This document shows, piece after piece, positions 25,405 through 34,788 of a stretch of DNA of 64,000 nucleotides. Numbering within the stretch: position 1 is the stretch's first letter; each line of letters begins with the position of its first letter. The notes beneath the pieces are model-generated. The model was not told the origin of the DNA and searched no databases. It saw nothing but the letters and a program-made list of their open reading frames with translations. This stretch comes from Gemmatimonas sp. UBA7669 (GTDB lineage: Bacteria; Gemmatimonadota; Gemmatimonadetes; Gemmatimonadales; Gemmatimonadaceae). Where the stretch lies: positions 71,678 through 135,677 of the forward strand of contig NZ_DLHL01000015.1 of NCBI RefSeq assembly GCF_002483225.1, written 5' to 3'. A program made the position numbers and the translations under genes.

Positions 25405-26858
25405 GCCATCTCCTGCGCCAACTCCGCAAAGCGACGTCCACGTTCCTCGTAGTTGCGGAACATGTCGAAGCTCGAGCACGCTGGTGAAAGCAGGATCACG
25501 TCACCGGGCTGGGCCAACGCGCGCGCCTGCGCCACCACCTCGTGGAAGCTGGCATCGCGCAGATCGGCGAAGGTCACCGCTGGCGCCTGTTCGCGCAGCG
25601 CATGCTCGAGGTCGGCGGCAATGATTGGCGCCGCCTCACCGTAGGCCAGCACCGCGCGCGCATGCTGCGCCAGCGCCGGCAGCAACGCGGTGTAGGGTTC
25701 GCCCTTGTGTCGCCCTCCCAGCAGCAGCACCGTGGGACGCGTCATGCCCTGGATCGCCACAAGGGCCGAGGCCACATTGGTGGCCTTGGAGTCGTTGAGC
25801 CAACGCACACCATGCGCCTCGCCGACCGGCTCCAACCGATGCGACAACGGCCTGAAGGCCATGAGGGCGGCGGCCAGTTGCTGACGCGCCTGCGGCGTCT
25901 GATGCGCGGGGCTGGCCAGCATGACCGCGAGCAGCGCCGCCAATGCATTGGCCACGTTGTGATCGCCGTCGAGCGCGAGTGACTGGCGCGACATGAGAGG
26001 AGCGCCCAGCACCTGCAACTGATCGGTTTCGCGATCATACCAGGCCTCCACGTCGCGGCGCCGTACCGAAAAGCGCGCCCACTGCCCGGGAATGCCCTCC
26101 ACCATCGCGTCCACGTCCGCGTTGTCGGCGGTGGTGACCCAGCGCGAGGCCGACGTGGCATTGGCAAAGAGCCGCTTCTTGTCGGCGTAGTAGTCGGCCA
26201 CGCTCGCGTAGCGGTCGAGATGATCAGGGCTGAGCGTGGTGAGCACGCCGACATTGGGCTGCACACCCGGGGTGTCGGCCAGCTGAAACGAGGACAGTTC
26301 GAGCGCCGCCCACCTGGGTGCCGGCTCCTGGAGCGGCAAGTCGGAGACCGGCGTGCCGATGTTGCCCACGTCGACGGCGTCATGGCCCAACGCCCGCAGC
26401 AGCGCGCCAATCATGGCCGTGGTGGTGGTCTTGCCGTTGGTGCCCGTGACGGCGATGTACTGCAGCGCCGGCGAGAGACGGAGCGCGATCTCCACCTCAC
26501 TCACAATGGGCACACCCGCCGCCCGCGCCGCTTCGAGCGGCGGGGCTGACGGCGGCACGCCGGGACTCACCACCACGCAGGACGCGCGGGCTATGCGCGC
26601 GAGATCATGCGTCCCCACGTCGACCGCGGCCCCTTCCCGGCCCAGGCGGCCGGCGGCTTCCTGCGTGGCAGACGTGATGCTCTTGTCCGACGCATACACC
26701 GCGACCTGCGCGCGTCGCAGCAAGCGCGCCACCGCCTCCCCACTTCGTCCAAGGCCGATGACGGCGAACTCGCCCTCACGCATCACCAACAGACGCGCGA
26801 CGTGTGAGGCGAGGGCCGCCGCAGTCCAATTCGCTGGCGCGTTGGGGGATGGAGTCAT
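25401..26858 (-). CDS. murD: UDP-N-acetylmuramoylalanine--D-glutamate ligase MurD
   Basis: Adds D-Glu to UDP-MurNAc-L-Ala. I chose ATG 26858 (485 residues); a GTG at 26864, two codons earlier, directly abuts the mraY stop and is also possible. Motifs: the N-terminal GLGRSGEAVARLL (35-47), VVSPGVPPSAPPL, the P-loop GTNGKTTT (139-146), TTLSPDHLDRY, and C-terminal NDSKATNVASA and LGGRHKGEPY. It sits between mraY and ftsW in the usual dcw order. Confidence 0.95.
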   Translation of the reverse strand: MTPSPNAPANWTAAALASHVARLLVMREGEFAVIGLGRSGEAVARLLRRAQVAVYASDKSITSATQEAAGRLGREGAAVDVGTHDLARIARASCVVVSPGVPPSAPPLEAARAAGVPIVSEVEIALRLSPALQYIAVTGTNGKTTTTAMIGALLRALGHDAVDVGNIGTPVSDLPLQEPAPRWAALELSSFQLADTPGVQPNVGVLTTLSPDHLDRYASVADYYADKKRLFANATSASRWVTTADNADVDAMVEGIPGQWARFSVRRRDVEAWYDRETDQLQVLGAPLMSRQSLALDGDHNVANALAALLAVMLASPAHQTPQARQQLAAALMAFRPLSHRLEPVGEAHGVRWLNDSKATNVASALVAIQGMTRPTVLLLGGRHKGEPYTALLPALAQHARAVLAYGEAAPIIAADLEHALREQAPAVTFADLRDASFHEVVAQARALAQPGDVILLSPACSSFDMFRNYEERGRRFAELAQEMA

Positions 26859-26864
26859 GACCAC

Positions 26865-28007
26865 TCAGCGCAGCTTGAGGGTGCTCAGCGCCAGTATGGC
26901 GCAGAGAATACCAAGGATCCAGAACCGCACCACCACCTGCGTTTCCGGCCAACCCAGCAGCTCGAAGTGATGATGCAGGGGCGCGCGTCGGAAGACACGA
27001 TTGGCCTTCGCATACTCTTCGCCGTAGCGACGTTTGCGGTACTTGAATACCGAGCGCTGCAGAATGACCGACACCGTTTCCGCGAAGAACACCGCGCCCA
27101 CGAACAGCAGCAGGAACTCGCTCTTGAGCAGCAGGGCAATGGCGCCCACGGCGCCGCCGAGCGCCAGCGACCCGGTGTCACCCATGAAGACCTGCGCCGG
27201 ATGCGCGTTGAACCACAGGAACCCGATGCAGGCGCCGACCACCGCCGCGCAGAACACGGTGAGCTCACCGGAGCCCAGCAGGTAGAACACCTGCAGATAG
27301 GCACTCGTGTCCTTGCGGCCCAGCACGTACGCAAAGAGGCCCAGCGTGGTCACGGCGATGGCCACCAAACCCGACGACAGCCCGTCGAGCCCGTCGGTGA
27401 GGTTCACGGCGTTGCTGACACCCGTGAGAATGAACGTGACCCAGGGGATGTAGAGCCAGGCCAGCGAGGCGGTGACCGGCACCAGCAGCACGTACTTGAA
27501 GAACGGGAGCGTGGTGCTGGCCCCGGGCAGCGTGGAAATGGGAAAGAGCAGCAGGTAGGTACCGAGTCCGAGGCCGCAGATCACCTGACCGGCCAGCTTG
27601 TAGCGCTCGACGAGTCCACGATTCTTTTCGCCGCGCCGCTTCTGCTGCAGCTTGAGGTAGTCATCGAGGAACCCGATGCCACCCATCCAGGCCGTGACGA
27701 ACATGGCCAGCATCACATACCGATTGGACAGCCTTGCCCACAGCAGCACCGGAATGAAGGTGGCCGCAAGAATGATGAGCCCCCCCATCGTGGGCGTGGT
27801 ACCCTTGCCCGCATGGGTGTCCGGCGTGCCTTCGCGCACCACCTGATGCACAGCCATGGCGCGCAACCGGCGAATGATGGCCGGCCCGAGCACAAAGCTC
27901 ACCAGCAACGCCGTGACGAAGGCGGCACCGGCACGAAAGGTGATGTAGTTGAGCAGGCGGAGTTCACTGAACTCACGCGCCCAAGGCAGCAGAAGGGCGT
28001 AAAGCAC
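26865..28007 (-). CDS. mraY: Phospho-N-acetylmuramoyl-pentapeptide transferase MraY
   Basis: Polytopic membrane enzyme that makes lipid I from UDP-MurNAc-pentapeptide and undecaprenyl phosphate. 380 residues from GTG 28007, about ten TM helices. Catalytic features: GTPTMGG-like KGTTPTMGGLIILAA, the DD pair in GFLDDYLKL, NLTDGLDGLSSG, FMGDTGSLALGG and the C-terminal APLHHHFELLGWPE. 15 bases after murF and directly abutting murD. Confidence 0.96.
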   Translation of the reverse strand: MLYALLLPWAREFSELRLLNYITFRAGAAFVTALLVSFVLGPAIIRRLRAMAVHQVVREGTPDTHAGKGTTPTMGGLIILAATFIPVLLWARLSNRYVMLAMFVTAWMGGIGFLDDYLKLQQKRRGEKNRGLVERYKLAGQVICGLGLGTYLLLFPISTLPGASTTLPFFKYVLLVPVTASLAWLYIPWVTFILTGVSNAVNLTDGLDGLSSGLVAIAVTTLGLFAYVLGRKDTSAYLQVFYLLGSGELTVFCAAVVGACIGFLWFNAHPAQVFMGDTGSLALGGAVGAIALLLKSEFLLLFVGAVFFAETVSVILQRSVFKYRKRRYGEEYAKANRVFRRAPLHHHFELLGWPETQVVVRFWILGILCAILALSTLKLR

Positions 28008-28022
28008 GGCGTGGGACGAGGG

Positions 28023-29474
28023 TCAGGAATTCGGGGAGGATGATGCGGTGGCGTGAGCATCTGCGTGAGCAGATGCGAAGGCCACGAGACGCGGAACGAG
28101 TTGTTCGAGACGCATGCCGCGCGAGGCCTTGAGCAGCACCAGCGACTTGGGCGAGAGACGTGCTTCGAGCAACGGCCAAAGCGCCTCGAGCGTATCGGCT
28201 GCCACCACGCGCGGGTCCTGCGGCGCGACGCGCGTAAAGGCGTCGGCAAACTCTCCGACCGCCGCAATAAGCTCGGCGCGGGTAGCCAGCGCTTCGCGCG
28301 CCACGGCCTCATGCTGCGCCGCGCTTTGCGCACCCAGTTCGCGCATGCTGCCCAGCACGGCCACGCGCTGCGCCTCGGTGGGCACCTCGTGCAGCAATTG
28401 CAGCGCTGCCCGCATGCTGGCCGGGTTGGCGTTGTAGGCGTCATTGAGCAGCGTGAGCGGACCGTGCTGCTCCCAGACGCCACGCATGGACGGCACCGGC
28501 ATGTTGGCCAGTCCCGTGGCCGCATCAGCCAATGACACCGCACAGGCCTGCGCCACGGCCAGCGCCAGCATGGCATTGCCTGCCTGATGCGCGCCGCGCA
28601 GCGGCAGTGTCATGTCCTCGCCACCAAATCGCAGCTGAACCCGGCCCTGCGCGTCGAGCGACCAGGTCTCGGGCACCACATCGGCGTCAGTCAGGCCGGC
28701 GGTGATGACCGCCTGCGCCCGCGAGCGGGCCAGGGCCACCGCGTCGGGTGACGACGACGTGACGACAGCGAGCGTGACGCCATGAAAGACCTCGCACTCT
28801 TCGCGCAGTACACCGGCGAGATCGCCGAGTCCTTCGAGATGCTCCTCGCCGATACTCGTGAGCACGGCGACATCGGGTGCGGCGATGGCCCGCAGCATGG
28901 CCACTTCGCCAGGCGTGTTGGTACCCAGCTCCACCACGGCCAACTCCGCATCACTGGGCATGGCCAGCAGAGTGAGCGGTACGCCCACCCGGTTGTTGAG
29001 ATTGCCGGCCGTGGCATGCACCTGATAGCTGCGGCTCAGCGCCGCGCGCAGCAGTTCCTTGGTACTCGTCTTGCCGTTGGAGCCGGCCACCGCGATGACA
29101 CTGCGGCCCCAGGCCTTCCGCCAGGCATGGGCCAGTTGGCCGAGCGCCACCAGCGTATCGGGCACCACATAGGTGGGAACCCCGAGACCGGCGGCGCGCA
29201 TGGCATCGCTTACCACAAACGCCGCCGCGCCGGCGTCGCGTGCAGTGGCCAGAAAATCGTGCGCATCGAACTGCTCGCCGCGCAGGGCCACGAACACGTC
29301 ACCGCGCGCAATGCGCCGCGTGTCAGTGCTGATGCCCGCCAGCGGCTGCGGCATGGACGGACCAGTGCCAAGAGCCTGCGCCACCCGCTCGAACGTCCAA
29401 TAGGGATGCGCGAATTCAGGCGTGACCGCCGGCACGGCGGCATACTCGGTACCCGAGGTAAAAACCGGACTCAC
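28023..29474 (-). CDS. murF: UDP-MurNAc-tripeptide--D-alanyl-D-alanine ligase MurF
   Basis: Adds D-Ala-D-Ala to complete the pentapeptide precursor. 483 residues, GTG start at 29474 overlapping the murE stop (GTGA). Motifs: N-terminal GISTDTRRIARGDVFVALRG (47-66), the P-loop GSNGKTSTKELL, NLNNRVGVPLTLL, ELGTNTPGEV, NDAYNANPASM and GSMRELG. The NxNNxxGxP signature distinguishes MurF from MurE. The C-terminal tail is low in complexity (AHADAHATASSS). Confidence 0.96.
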   Translation of the reverse strand: MSPVFTSGTEYAAVPAVTPEFAHPYWTFERVAQALGTGPSMPQPLAGISTDTRRIARGDVFVALRGEQFDAHDFLATARDAGAAAFVVSDAMRAAGLGVPTYVVPDTLVALGQLAHAWRKAWGRSVIAVAGSNGKTSTKELLRAALSRSYQVHATAGNLNNRVGVPLTLLAMPSDAELAVVELGTNTPGEVAMLRAIAAPDVAVLTSIGEEHLEGLGDLAGVLREECEVFHGVTLAVVTSSSPDAVALARSRAQAVITAGLTDADVVPETWSLDAQGRVQLRFGGEDMTLPLRGAHQAGNAMLALAVAQACAVSLADAATGLANMPVPSMRGVWEQHGPLTLLNDAYNANPASMRAALQLLHEVPTEAQRVAVLGSMRELGAQSAAQHEAVAREALATRAELIAAVGEFADAFTRVAPQDPRVVAADTLEALWPLLEARLSPKSLVLLKASRGMRLEQLVPRLVAFASAHADAHATASSSPNS

Positions 29475-31024
29475 GACAACCCCATGCTGGTGGCCAACTC
29501 CCTCACGATGACCTGTTCATCGAAGGGATACGACGTGGTGCCGCGAATCTGGTAGGTCTCGTGCCCCTTGCCAGCCAGCACCACCACATCCTCGGGCTGC
29601 GCCATGCGCAGCGCTTCGGCAATGGCCTCGCGACGATCCACAATGCGCGTGTATCGACCCGCCGTCATGCCCGCGACAATGTCGTCGAGGATGCGATCGG
29701 GATCTTCGGTGCGTGGATTGTCGCTGGTGACGATGGTCACGTCGGCCAACTGTTCGGCAATGCGGCCCATCTCCGGGCGCTTGCCGCGATCGCGGTCACC
29801 ACCGCAGCCGAAGAGCACGATGAGGCGACCGGGTGGGGCATCGGGCACGCGCGTGAACGGCCGCACCGCCTGCAGTGCGCGCTCGAGCGCGTCGGGCGTA
29901 TGCGCGTAGTCGCGCAGCACCGTGGGCTGTGTGCGCAGGATCTCGAGTCGACCCGGCACCTGCGGCACGGTGGCCAGGCGCGCGGCCACGTCAGCGGCCG
30001 AGATCCCCAAGCCAATGGCCGCCGCCGCCGCTGCGAGCGCGTTGGCCACGTTGAAGTCACCAATGAGTGGCAGCGTGACCCTATGCGCGCCGCTCCGGGT
30101 CACCAGCAGGAACTGACTGCCGCTCGTGCCGAACTGCACATCGCGCGCCGCCACATCGAGCGCCGGCTCGGCGGTGCCCGGCGCGGCCGCGCCAAACATC
30201 AGCGTGCGCGGCGCATGGTGCACCCCGCGCCAGGCCGGATCGTCGGCGTTGAACACGGCCACGCCATCACGCGCGAGCAGGCCCACGAGGCGCAGCTTGG
30301 CTGCACGATAGGCGTCCATGCTGCCGTGATAATCGAGATGATCACGCGTGAGGTTGGTGAACACCGCCGCCGCAAAACTGAGCCCTTCCACGCGACGCTG
30401 ATCGAGCGCATGGGAGCTGGTTTCCATGGCCACGGCCCGCACGCCGTCGTCCACGAGACGACGCAACAGACGCTGCAACTCCACGGGGCCCGGCGTCGTG
30501 AGCCCACCACCGCCCGGCAAGGCCACACCACGACTGCCCACCAGCACACCCAGTGTGCCGATGGACGCCGCCGGATGATCGGGCCCATCAAGCAGATGAC
30601 GCAGCAATCCTACGGTGGTGGTTTTGCCGTTGGTACCGGTGACGCCAACCAGCGTCAGCGAACGCGCCGGCCATCGGTGAAAGGCCGCTGCAGCAATGGC
30701 GGCCGCGCGACGTCCGTCGCGCACGGGCACGACCGGCACGCTGACGTGCCGCGCGGCCTCCACATCCTCCACGATGAGCAGCGAGGCCCCGGCCTGCACG
30801 GCCGCATCAATCCAGGCGTGGCCGTCCTGCGTGGCACCGCGAATGGCCAGAAAGGCGCAGCCGGGTGTCACGCGCCGACTGTCGTCGACCAGATCGGTGA
30901 TGTGCGCGGGCCACGCGTGTCCATCGATGGCGCCCGACACCAACAGGCCGGCATCACGTAGCGCATCGACAACCACTGGTACCGCAACGGGCGAACCGGA
31001 TTCCGCAGAACGCGTGTCACTCAC
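29471..31024 (-). CDS. murE: UDP-MurNAc-L-Ala-D-Glu--2,6-diaminopimelate ligase MurE
   Basis: Adds the third stem-peptide residue. 517 residues, GTG start overlapping the ftsI stop (GTGA). Motifs: P-loop GTNGKTTT (130-137), METSSHALDQRRVEG, FTNLTRDHLDYHG, NDADDP-like NADDPAW, YAHTPDALERAL, FGCGGDRDRGKRPEMG and TSDNPRTEDP. The DNPR tetrad is the known specificity motif for meso-diaminopimelate, so the wall is predicted to be of the mDAP type. Confidence 0.96.
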   Translation of the reverse strand: MSDTRSAESGSPVAVPVVVDALRDAGLLVSGAIDGHAWPAHITDLVDDSRRVTPGCAFLAIRGATQDGHAWIDAAVQAGASLLIVEDVEAARHVSVPVVPVRDGRRAAAIAAAAFHRWPARSLTLVGVTGTNGKTTTVGLLRHLLDGPDHPAASIGTLGVLVGSRGVALPGGGGLTTPGPVELQRLLRRLVDDGVRAVAMETSSHALDQRRVEGLSFAAAVFTNLTRDHLDYHGSMDAYRAAKLRLVGLLARDGVAVFNADDPAWRGVHHAPRTLMFGAAAPGTAEPALDVAARDVQFGTSGSQFLLVTRSGAHRVTLPLIGDFNVANALAAAAAAIGLGISAADVAARLATVPQVPGRLEILRTQPTVLRDYAHTPDALERALQAVRPFTRVPDAPPGRLIVLFGCGGDRDRGKRPEMGRIAEQLADVTIVTSDNPRTEDPDRILDDIVAGMTAGRYTRIVDRREAIAEALRMAQPEDVVVLAGKGHETYQIRGTTSYPFDEQVIVRELATSMGLS

Positions 31025-33186
31025 GGCTTGGGCACCTCGAGTTGCACAGTGGCGCCGCTCTGCAGCACCACGCCGGCCGCCGGTCGCGTGCGCACCACCG
31101 TGCCGTTGACGAGACTCACCTGAAAGCCCGCCTGATGCAGCGTGAGCGCCGCGCGCCGCGCATCGAGGCCGTACACCGACGGCACAGGACGCGGGTCGCG
31201 CACGGCTTCTCCGGTGTTGCGACCACCGTCTGGGCCGCGAGCCGCCGATCGATGTGGCAGGTCCACGACCACCATGGCCGGGGCAGCCACCGGTTCCGGC
31301 GCGCGCGGCGCAGGGGCAAGCAGAGAATCGCGGCGCAGCGAATCGCGCAAGGCCACGCGCAATTGCTCCGGCGTGCGCGGCTTGGGCAGCGGCGCGGCAA
31401 TGGGGCGCGCGATGGCCGCGAGCGCGTCGCCATCGAGCGAGGCGTCACGTGTGGCCAGCGCCGCCTGCAGAATGTCGTGCACCGCTTCACCGGCCACGAC
31501 ACCGCCGTAGTAAGTGCCCTTGGGGTCGATGAGTCGCGCCACGATCACGTACTGGGGATCTTCGGCGGGAAACATGCCGGCAAAGCTCGAGTTGTAGAGC
31601 CCCTGCTGGTAACCGCCCTGCACCACACGGCGCGCCGTGCCGGACTTGCCACCCACATCAAAGCTGCCCATTTCCGCAGCCTGCGCCGTACCGCTGTCCA
31701 CCACACTCTTGAGCATGCGGCGCATGAGCGCGGCCGCGTCCTGGGTCAGCACGCGGCGCACCACCGTCCGCCGGTGCTGATACAGTGGTTCCCCGCTCCG
31801 CCGATGCACGGCGCGTACCAGCGTGGGCTGCAGCAGTTCGCCCCCATTGGCAATGGCCACATAGGCCAGCGCCACTTGCAGCGGTGTGGCGGATATGCCG
31901 TAGCCAATGGGAATGCGTGTGCGTGTGACTTCTTTCCACTCACGCGGCAGCGGCAGTACGCCACGCGATTCGCTGGGATAGCTCACACCGGTGTAACTGC
32001 CGAACCCGAAGTCGCGCAGAATCTGATACACATCGGCCGGTGGCAGACGCAGCGAAAGTTTAGCGGTGCCGATGTTGCTGGAGTGCTGCACGACTTGAAA
32101 CACCGACATGCGTTCGGCCTTGTGCGTATCGGTGAGCTTGTAGCCACCGTAGCTCCAGAGGCCGTTGTCGGTTTCCACGACCTCCTCGGGTGTGGTGACG
32201 CCACGCTCAAGCAGCTTGGCCAGCACGAAGGGCTTGAGCACCGACCCGGGCTCGTAGGCCTCTACAATGGGCGTGCTGGTGTAGGCGGGTTTGCCGTCGC
32301 GCACACCGGCCAGCGCCAATACGGCGCCGTCGCGCGGGTCCACAATGACCACATCCCCGCCACTGGCCCCGGTGCGTTCGCGCGCGGCGGCCAACGCCTC
32401 CTCGGCAATTTCCTGCAGGCTCTGATTGATGGTCAGCGTGACAGTGTGCCCGGGCCGCGCTTCCACGCGCTGATACTCCGGCGACTCCAGACGTCCGCCC
32501 AAACCGTCGCGCACCACCGGCATGTGGCCCGATTCGCCCCGCAACCACTCGTGCAGCTCGAGCTCGAGGCCACTGCGCGGCTCGCCCTCAAGATCCAGCA
32601 CGCCCACCACGCCGCGCAGTCCGGCCGGTGTGGAATTGACGCGCGTCAGCACGGGCTTGATGGACACGCCGGGCAAGCCCTTGAGACGTTCCACGTCGGA
32701 GGGCGCAAAGCGATGGGGCAACTCCACCCACTTGCGCTTGCGATCAAGCGCGCGCTTCACCCACTCGTCACCCACTCGCAGATCGCGCAATCCCCGCCGC
32801 AACACACTGCGCGTATCGATCGTGTCCACCTTGCGCGCCGCCCCCGTCCCGGTTTTGCGCACCGCCGGCCGCAGATGGTGCGGCTCGATGACGAGCCGCA
32901 TCTGTTCACGGGTTTCCACCAGTACGGTGCCCGACGCGTCCACCAGCGTGCCGCGCAGCGGCTCGACGGTTTCGTCGCGCATGTGCTGGTCGGTGGCCTT
33001 GCCCGCCCAGAGGCCATGTTCAATGACCTGGACCTGCGCCGCGCGCGCCACGATGCCCGCGCCAAACAGCACCAGACACAAGTGCACGAACGTGGAGCGC
33101 CCGCGACTCACCGTCACGAGTGGCTGATGCTCGGCCTCCGCGCGCGATTGCGCGGAGTGCAGAGGCGCGGAATGCGGATGCGTCAT
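31021..33186 (-). CDS. ftsI: Septal transpeptidase (class B PBP) FtsI with a C-terminal PASTA domain
   Basis: 721 residues from ATG 33186, overlapping the ftsL stop (ATGA). A short cytoplasmic tail and one TM (about 32-50) lead into the PBP dimerisation domain (from VEPLRGTLVDASG, 74-86) and the transpeptidase with SVLK (315-318), SSN (369-371) and KSGT (514-517). A Pro/Ala/Arg-rich linker leads to one PASTA domain (about 655-721: VPSVYGLDARRAALTLHQAG). PASTA on a division PBP is familiar from Gram-positive SpoVD/PBP2x and is seen in several diderm phyla. It should cross-link septal peptidoglycan with FtsW. Confidence 0.95.
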   Translation of the reverse strand: MTHPHSAPLHSAQSRAEAEHQPLVTVSRGRSTFVHLCLVLFGAGIVARAAQVQVIEHGLWAGKATDQHMRDETVEPLRGTLVDASGTVLVETREQMRLVIEPHHLRPAVRKTGTGAARKVDTIDTRSVLRRGLRDLRVGDEWVKRALDRKRKWVELPHRFAPSDVERLKGLPGVSIKPVLTRVNSTPAGLRGVVGVLDLEGEPRSGLELELHEWLRGESGHMPVVRDGLGGRLESPEYQRVEARPGHTVTLTINQSLQEIAEEALAAARERTGASGGDVVIVDPRDGAVLALAGVRDGKPAYTSTPIVEAYEPGSVLKPFVLAKLLERGVTTPEEVVETDNGLWSYGGYKLTDTHKAERMSVFQVVQHSSNIGTAKLSLRLPPADVYQILRDFGFGSYTGVSYPSESRGVLPLPREWKEVTRTRIPIGYGISATPLQVALAYVAIANGGELLQPTLVRAVHRRSGEPLYQHRRTVVRRVLTQDAAALMRRMLKSVVDSGTAQAAEMGSFDVGGKSGTARRVVQGGYQQGLYNSSFAGMFPAEDPQYVIVARLIDPKGTYYGGVVAGEAVHDILQAALATRDASLDGDALAAIARPIAAPLPKPRTPEQLRVALRDSLRRDSLLAPAPRAPEPVAAPAMVVVDLPHRSAARGPDGGRNTGEAVRDPRPVPSVYGLDARRAALTLHQAGFQVSLVNGTVVRTRPAAGVVLQSGATVQLEVPKP

Positions 33187-33581
33187 GGCTTTAATTGGCC
33201 GATGTGCAGACTGTCGGCCGCAACACCAGACGCGCTGTCAGCCCCGACATCCTGCGCGGCCGAAAAGGCCGACGAAGGCAGGAACCGCGTCTGCGCCTCG
33301 GTAGGTACCCGCATGCCAAGCCGACGCTCGGCCTCGCTCACCACCGAGCGGCGACTCGAGGCCCGGCGCAGGTCATTCTCGAGATCCTGCTGCTCGGCGC
33401 GCAGCGTGCGCAACTCGCCGCGCATGCGCTGCATCTCGCGTGCGGTGGCCACGCCGGTACTCCGGCGCCAGACCACCGTGGCCGCGACGAGCATGAAGAG
33501 CACCAACCCCATGGCCACGAGGGCACGCCCACGCAGTGGACTGCGTGTCGTACGACGGGTAGTGGTTCGACGTGCGGCCAT
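33183..33581 (-). CDS. ftsL: FtsL-like bitopic division protein
   Basis: 132 residues from ATG 33581, whose first base is shared with the rsmH stop (TGATG); the frame is open to 33749 inside rsmH but that part is not used. A very basic N-terminus (RRTTTRRTTRS), one TM (about 20-38), then a short coiled coil (REMQRMRGELRTLRAEQQDLENDLRR) and a RLGMRVPTEAQ segment. FtsL has little sequence conservation. The call rests on size, topology, coiled coil and position between rsmH and ftsI. Confidence 0.8.
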   Translation of the reverse strand: MAARRTTTRRTTRSPLRGRALVAMGLVLFMLVAATVVWRRSTGVATAREMQRMRGELRTLRAEQQDLENDLRRASSRRSVVSEAERRLGMRVPTEAQTRFLPSSAFSAAQDVGADSASGVAADSLHIGQLKP

Positions 33582-34531
33582 CAGCGCGCCAGGCGCCAGG
33601 CACGCAGTCTGGCGCTGCGTGCCCGCACGTTCACGTCCACCTCGTCGTCGGCCGCCGACACGGGGCGGCGCGTCAGCGTTTCGCCCAGCGCGACGCCGCG
33701 GCAACCGCACACCATGAGCCGCGGCGGGCAGACGCAGTCGCGGCTCCACTCGCGGAAGGCGTTCTTGACGAGGCGATCCTCACCCGAGTGATAGGCAATG
33801 ATGGCCAGCACGCCACCCGGGGTGAGACGGTCGCGCAGCGCGGGCAGCGCGCGCTCGAGTCCGGCCAGTTCATCGTTCACGGCAATGCGCACGGCCTGGA
33901 AGATGCGCGCAAAATCTGGCGCGCCACTTCGCGGGCCGAGCACGGCCCGAATGGCGTCCACCAGGTCGTCGGCGGTGGCAAACGGCCGACGCGCGCGACG
34001 CCGCACGATTTCGCGGGCCATCTTGGCCGCGCGCGGTTCATCGGCATAGTTGCGCAGCAACGCCGACAAGTCGACTTCGTCGATGGTGTTGAGCAACTCG
34101 GCGGCATCGACGTCGGCGTCGGTGCCCATGCGCATGTCGAGCGGCGCGCCTTCGCGGAAGGTGAAGCCGCGGGTCGGGTCGTCGAACTGGTGCGAGGACA
34201 CCCCGAGGTCGAGCAGTATGCCGTCAAAGCGCTCGGCATCGGCGAGACCGGCCGACGGAAGATCGGCATAGTTGCCCAGCAACGCGCGGAACTGCCCACT
34301 GCGTTCGAAGTCCACCAGGCGCTCGCGCGCAGCGGCCAGCGCGCGCGGGTCGCGGTCGACGCCGGTGACACGCATGCCACGCTCGAGCAGGGCGGCCGAA
34401 TGGCCACCACCACCCAGGGTGCAGTCGAGGACGGTGTCGGCGTCGGCCAACAGCGTTTCCACTTCGGCCAGCAGGACGGGGACGTGGTAGGTCCCCGCGC
34501 GCCCTGAGGGGAGCGTACGGGCCGGGCTCAC
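33581..34531 (-). CDS. rsmH: 16S rRNA m4C1402 methyltransferase RsmH (MraW)
   Basis: First gene of the division and wall cluster; methylates N4 of C1402 in 16S rRNA. I prefer GTG 34531, which overlaps the stop of a mini-ORF (GTGA); a TTG at 34546 in the same frame is the alternative. About 316 residues. Motifs: HVPVLLAEV, DCTLGGGGHSAALL, VTGVDRDPRAL, FDGILLDLGVSSHQFDDPTRGF, the helical insert, and IIAYHSGEDRLVKNAF. No mraZ precedes it. Confidence 0.94.
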   Translation of the reverse strand: MSPARTLPSGRAGTYHVPVLLAEVETLLADADTVLDCTLGGGGHSAALLERGMRVTGVDRDPRALAAARERLVDFERSGQFRALLGNYADLPSAGLADAERFDGILLDLGVSSHQFDDPTRGFTFREGAPLDMRMGTDADVDAAELLNTIDEVDLSALLRNYADEPRAAKMAREIVRRRARRPFATADDLVDAIRAVLGPRSGAPDFARIFQAVRIAVNDELAGLERALPALRDRLTPGGVLAIIAYHSGEDRLVKNAFREWSRDCVCPPRLMVCGCRGVALGETLTRRPVSAADDEVDVNVRARSARLRAWRLAR

Positions 34532-34616
34532 GCGCGGATGGGGCAAACGGTCTGGCGCGTCATGGCAGCAAAGGGGTGCCCGAACGAGGGCACGTCATGG
34601 GGCGTCGCGGAGGGTC

Positions 34617-34646
34617 ATGTTAGCGGGGGGCGCAAGGCAGCGTCAA
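34617..34646 (-). promoter_or_regulatory. Sigma70-type promoter of the division and cell-wall cluster
   Basis: On the minus strand TTGACG (34646-34641), an 18-base spacer and TAACAT (34622-34617). Predicted start near 34610, about 80 bases before rsmH. The leader contains a GTGCCC/GGGCAC hairpin (34576-34593) and two overlapping mini-ORFs. Confidence 0.65.
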
Positions 34647-34739
34647 GCGAGGTTCAGGGGTGCGAAAATGTGCATTACCCGTTCCCGCCAACGGATGTGA
34701 TCCGCGCGTGCTGCACCGCGTACATGGGCGAAAAACGAA

Positions 34740-34769
34740 CCGGCCCGCCGTCGAGTGACGGCGGGCCGG
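34740..34769 (-). terminator. Strong rho-independent terminator of the exported TPR gene
   Basis: A perfect 13-bp GC-rich stem (34740-34752 with 34757-34769) around a four-base loop. On the minus strand it is followed by TTCGTTTTTCG. It begins 20 bases after the TPR gene stop and insulates the division cluster promoter downstream. Confidence 0.85.
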
Positions 34770-34788
34770 CAGCGTGCACTGCGAAGGC

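Noticed and set aside
31042..33717. Plus-strand 891-residue open frame
   Set aside because: It is fully antisense to ftsI and ftsL, which have clear motifs; the frame is open only because of GC-rich codon structure.
34532..34788. A hidden mraZ gene upstream of rsmH
   Set aside because: The space is too short and no frame shows the MraZ motif; it contains a promoter and terminator instead.
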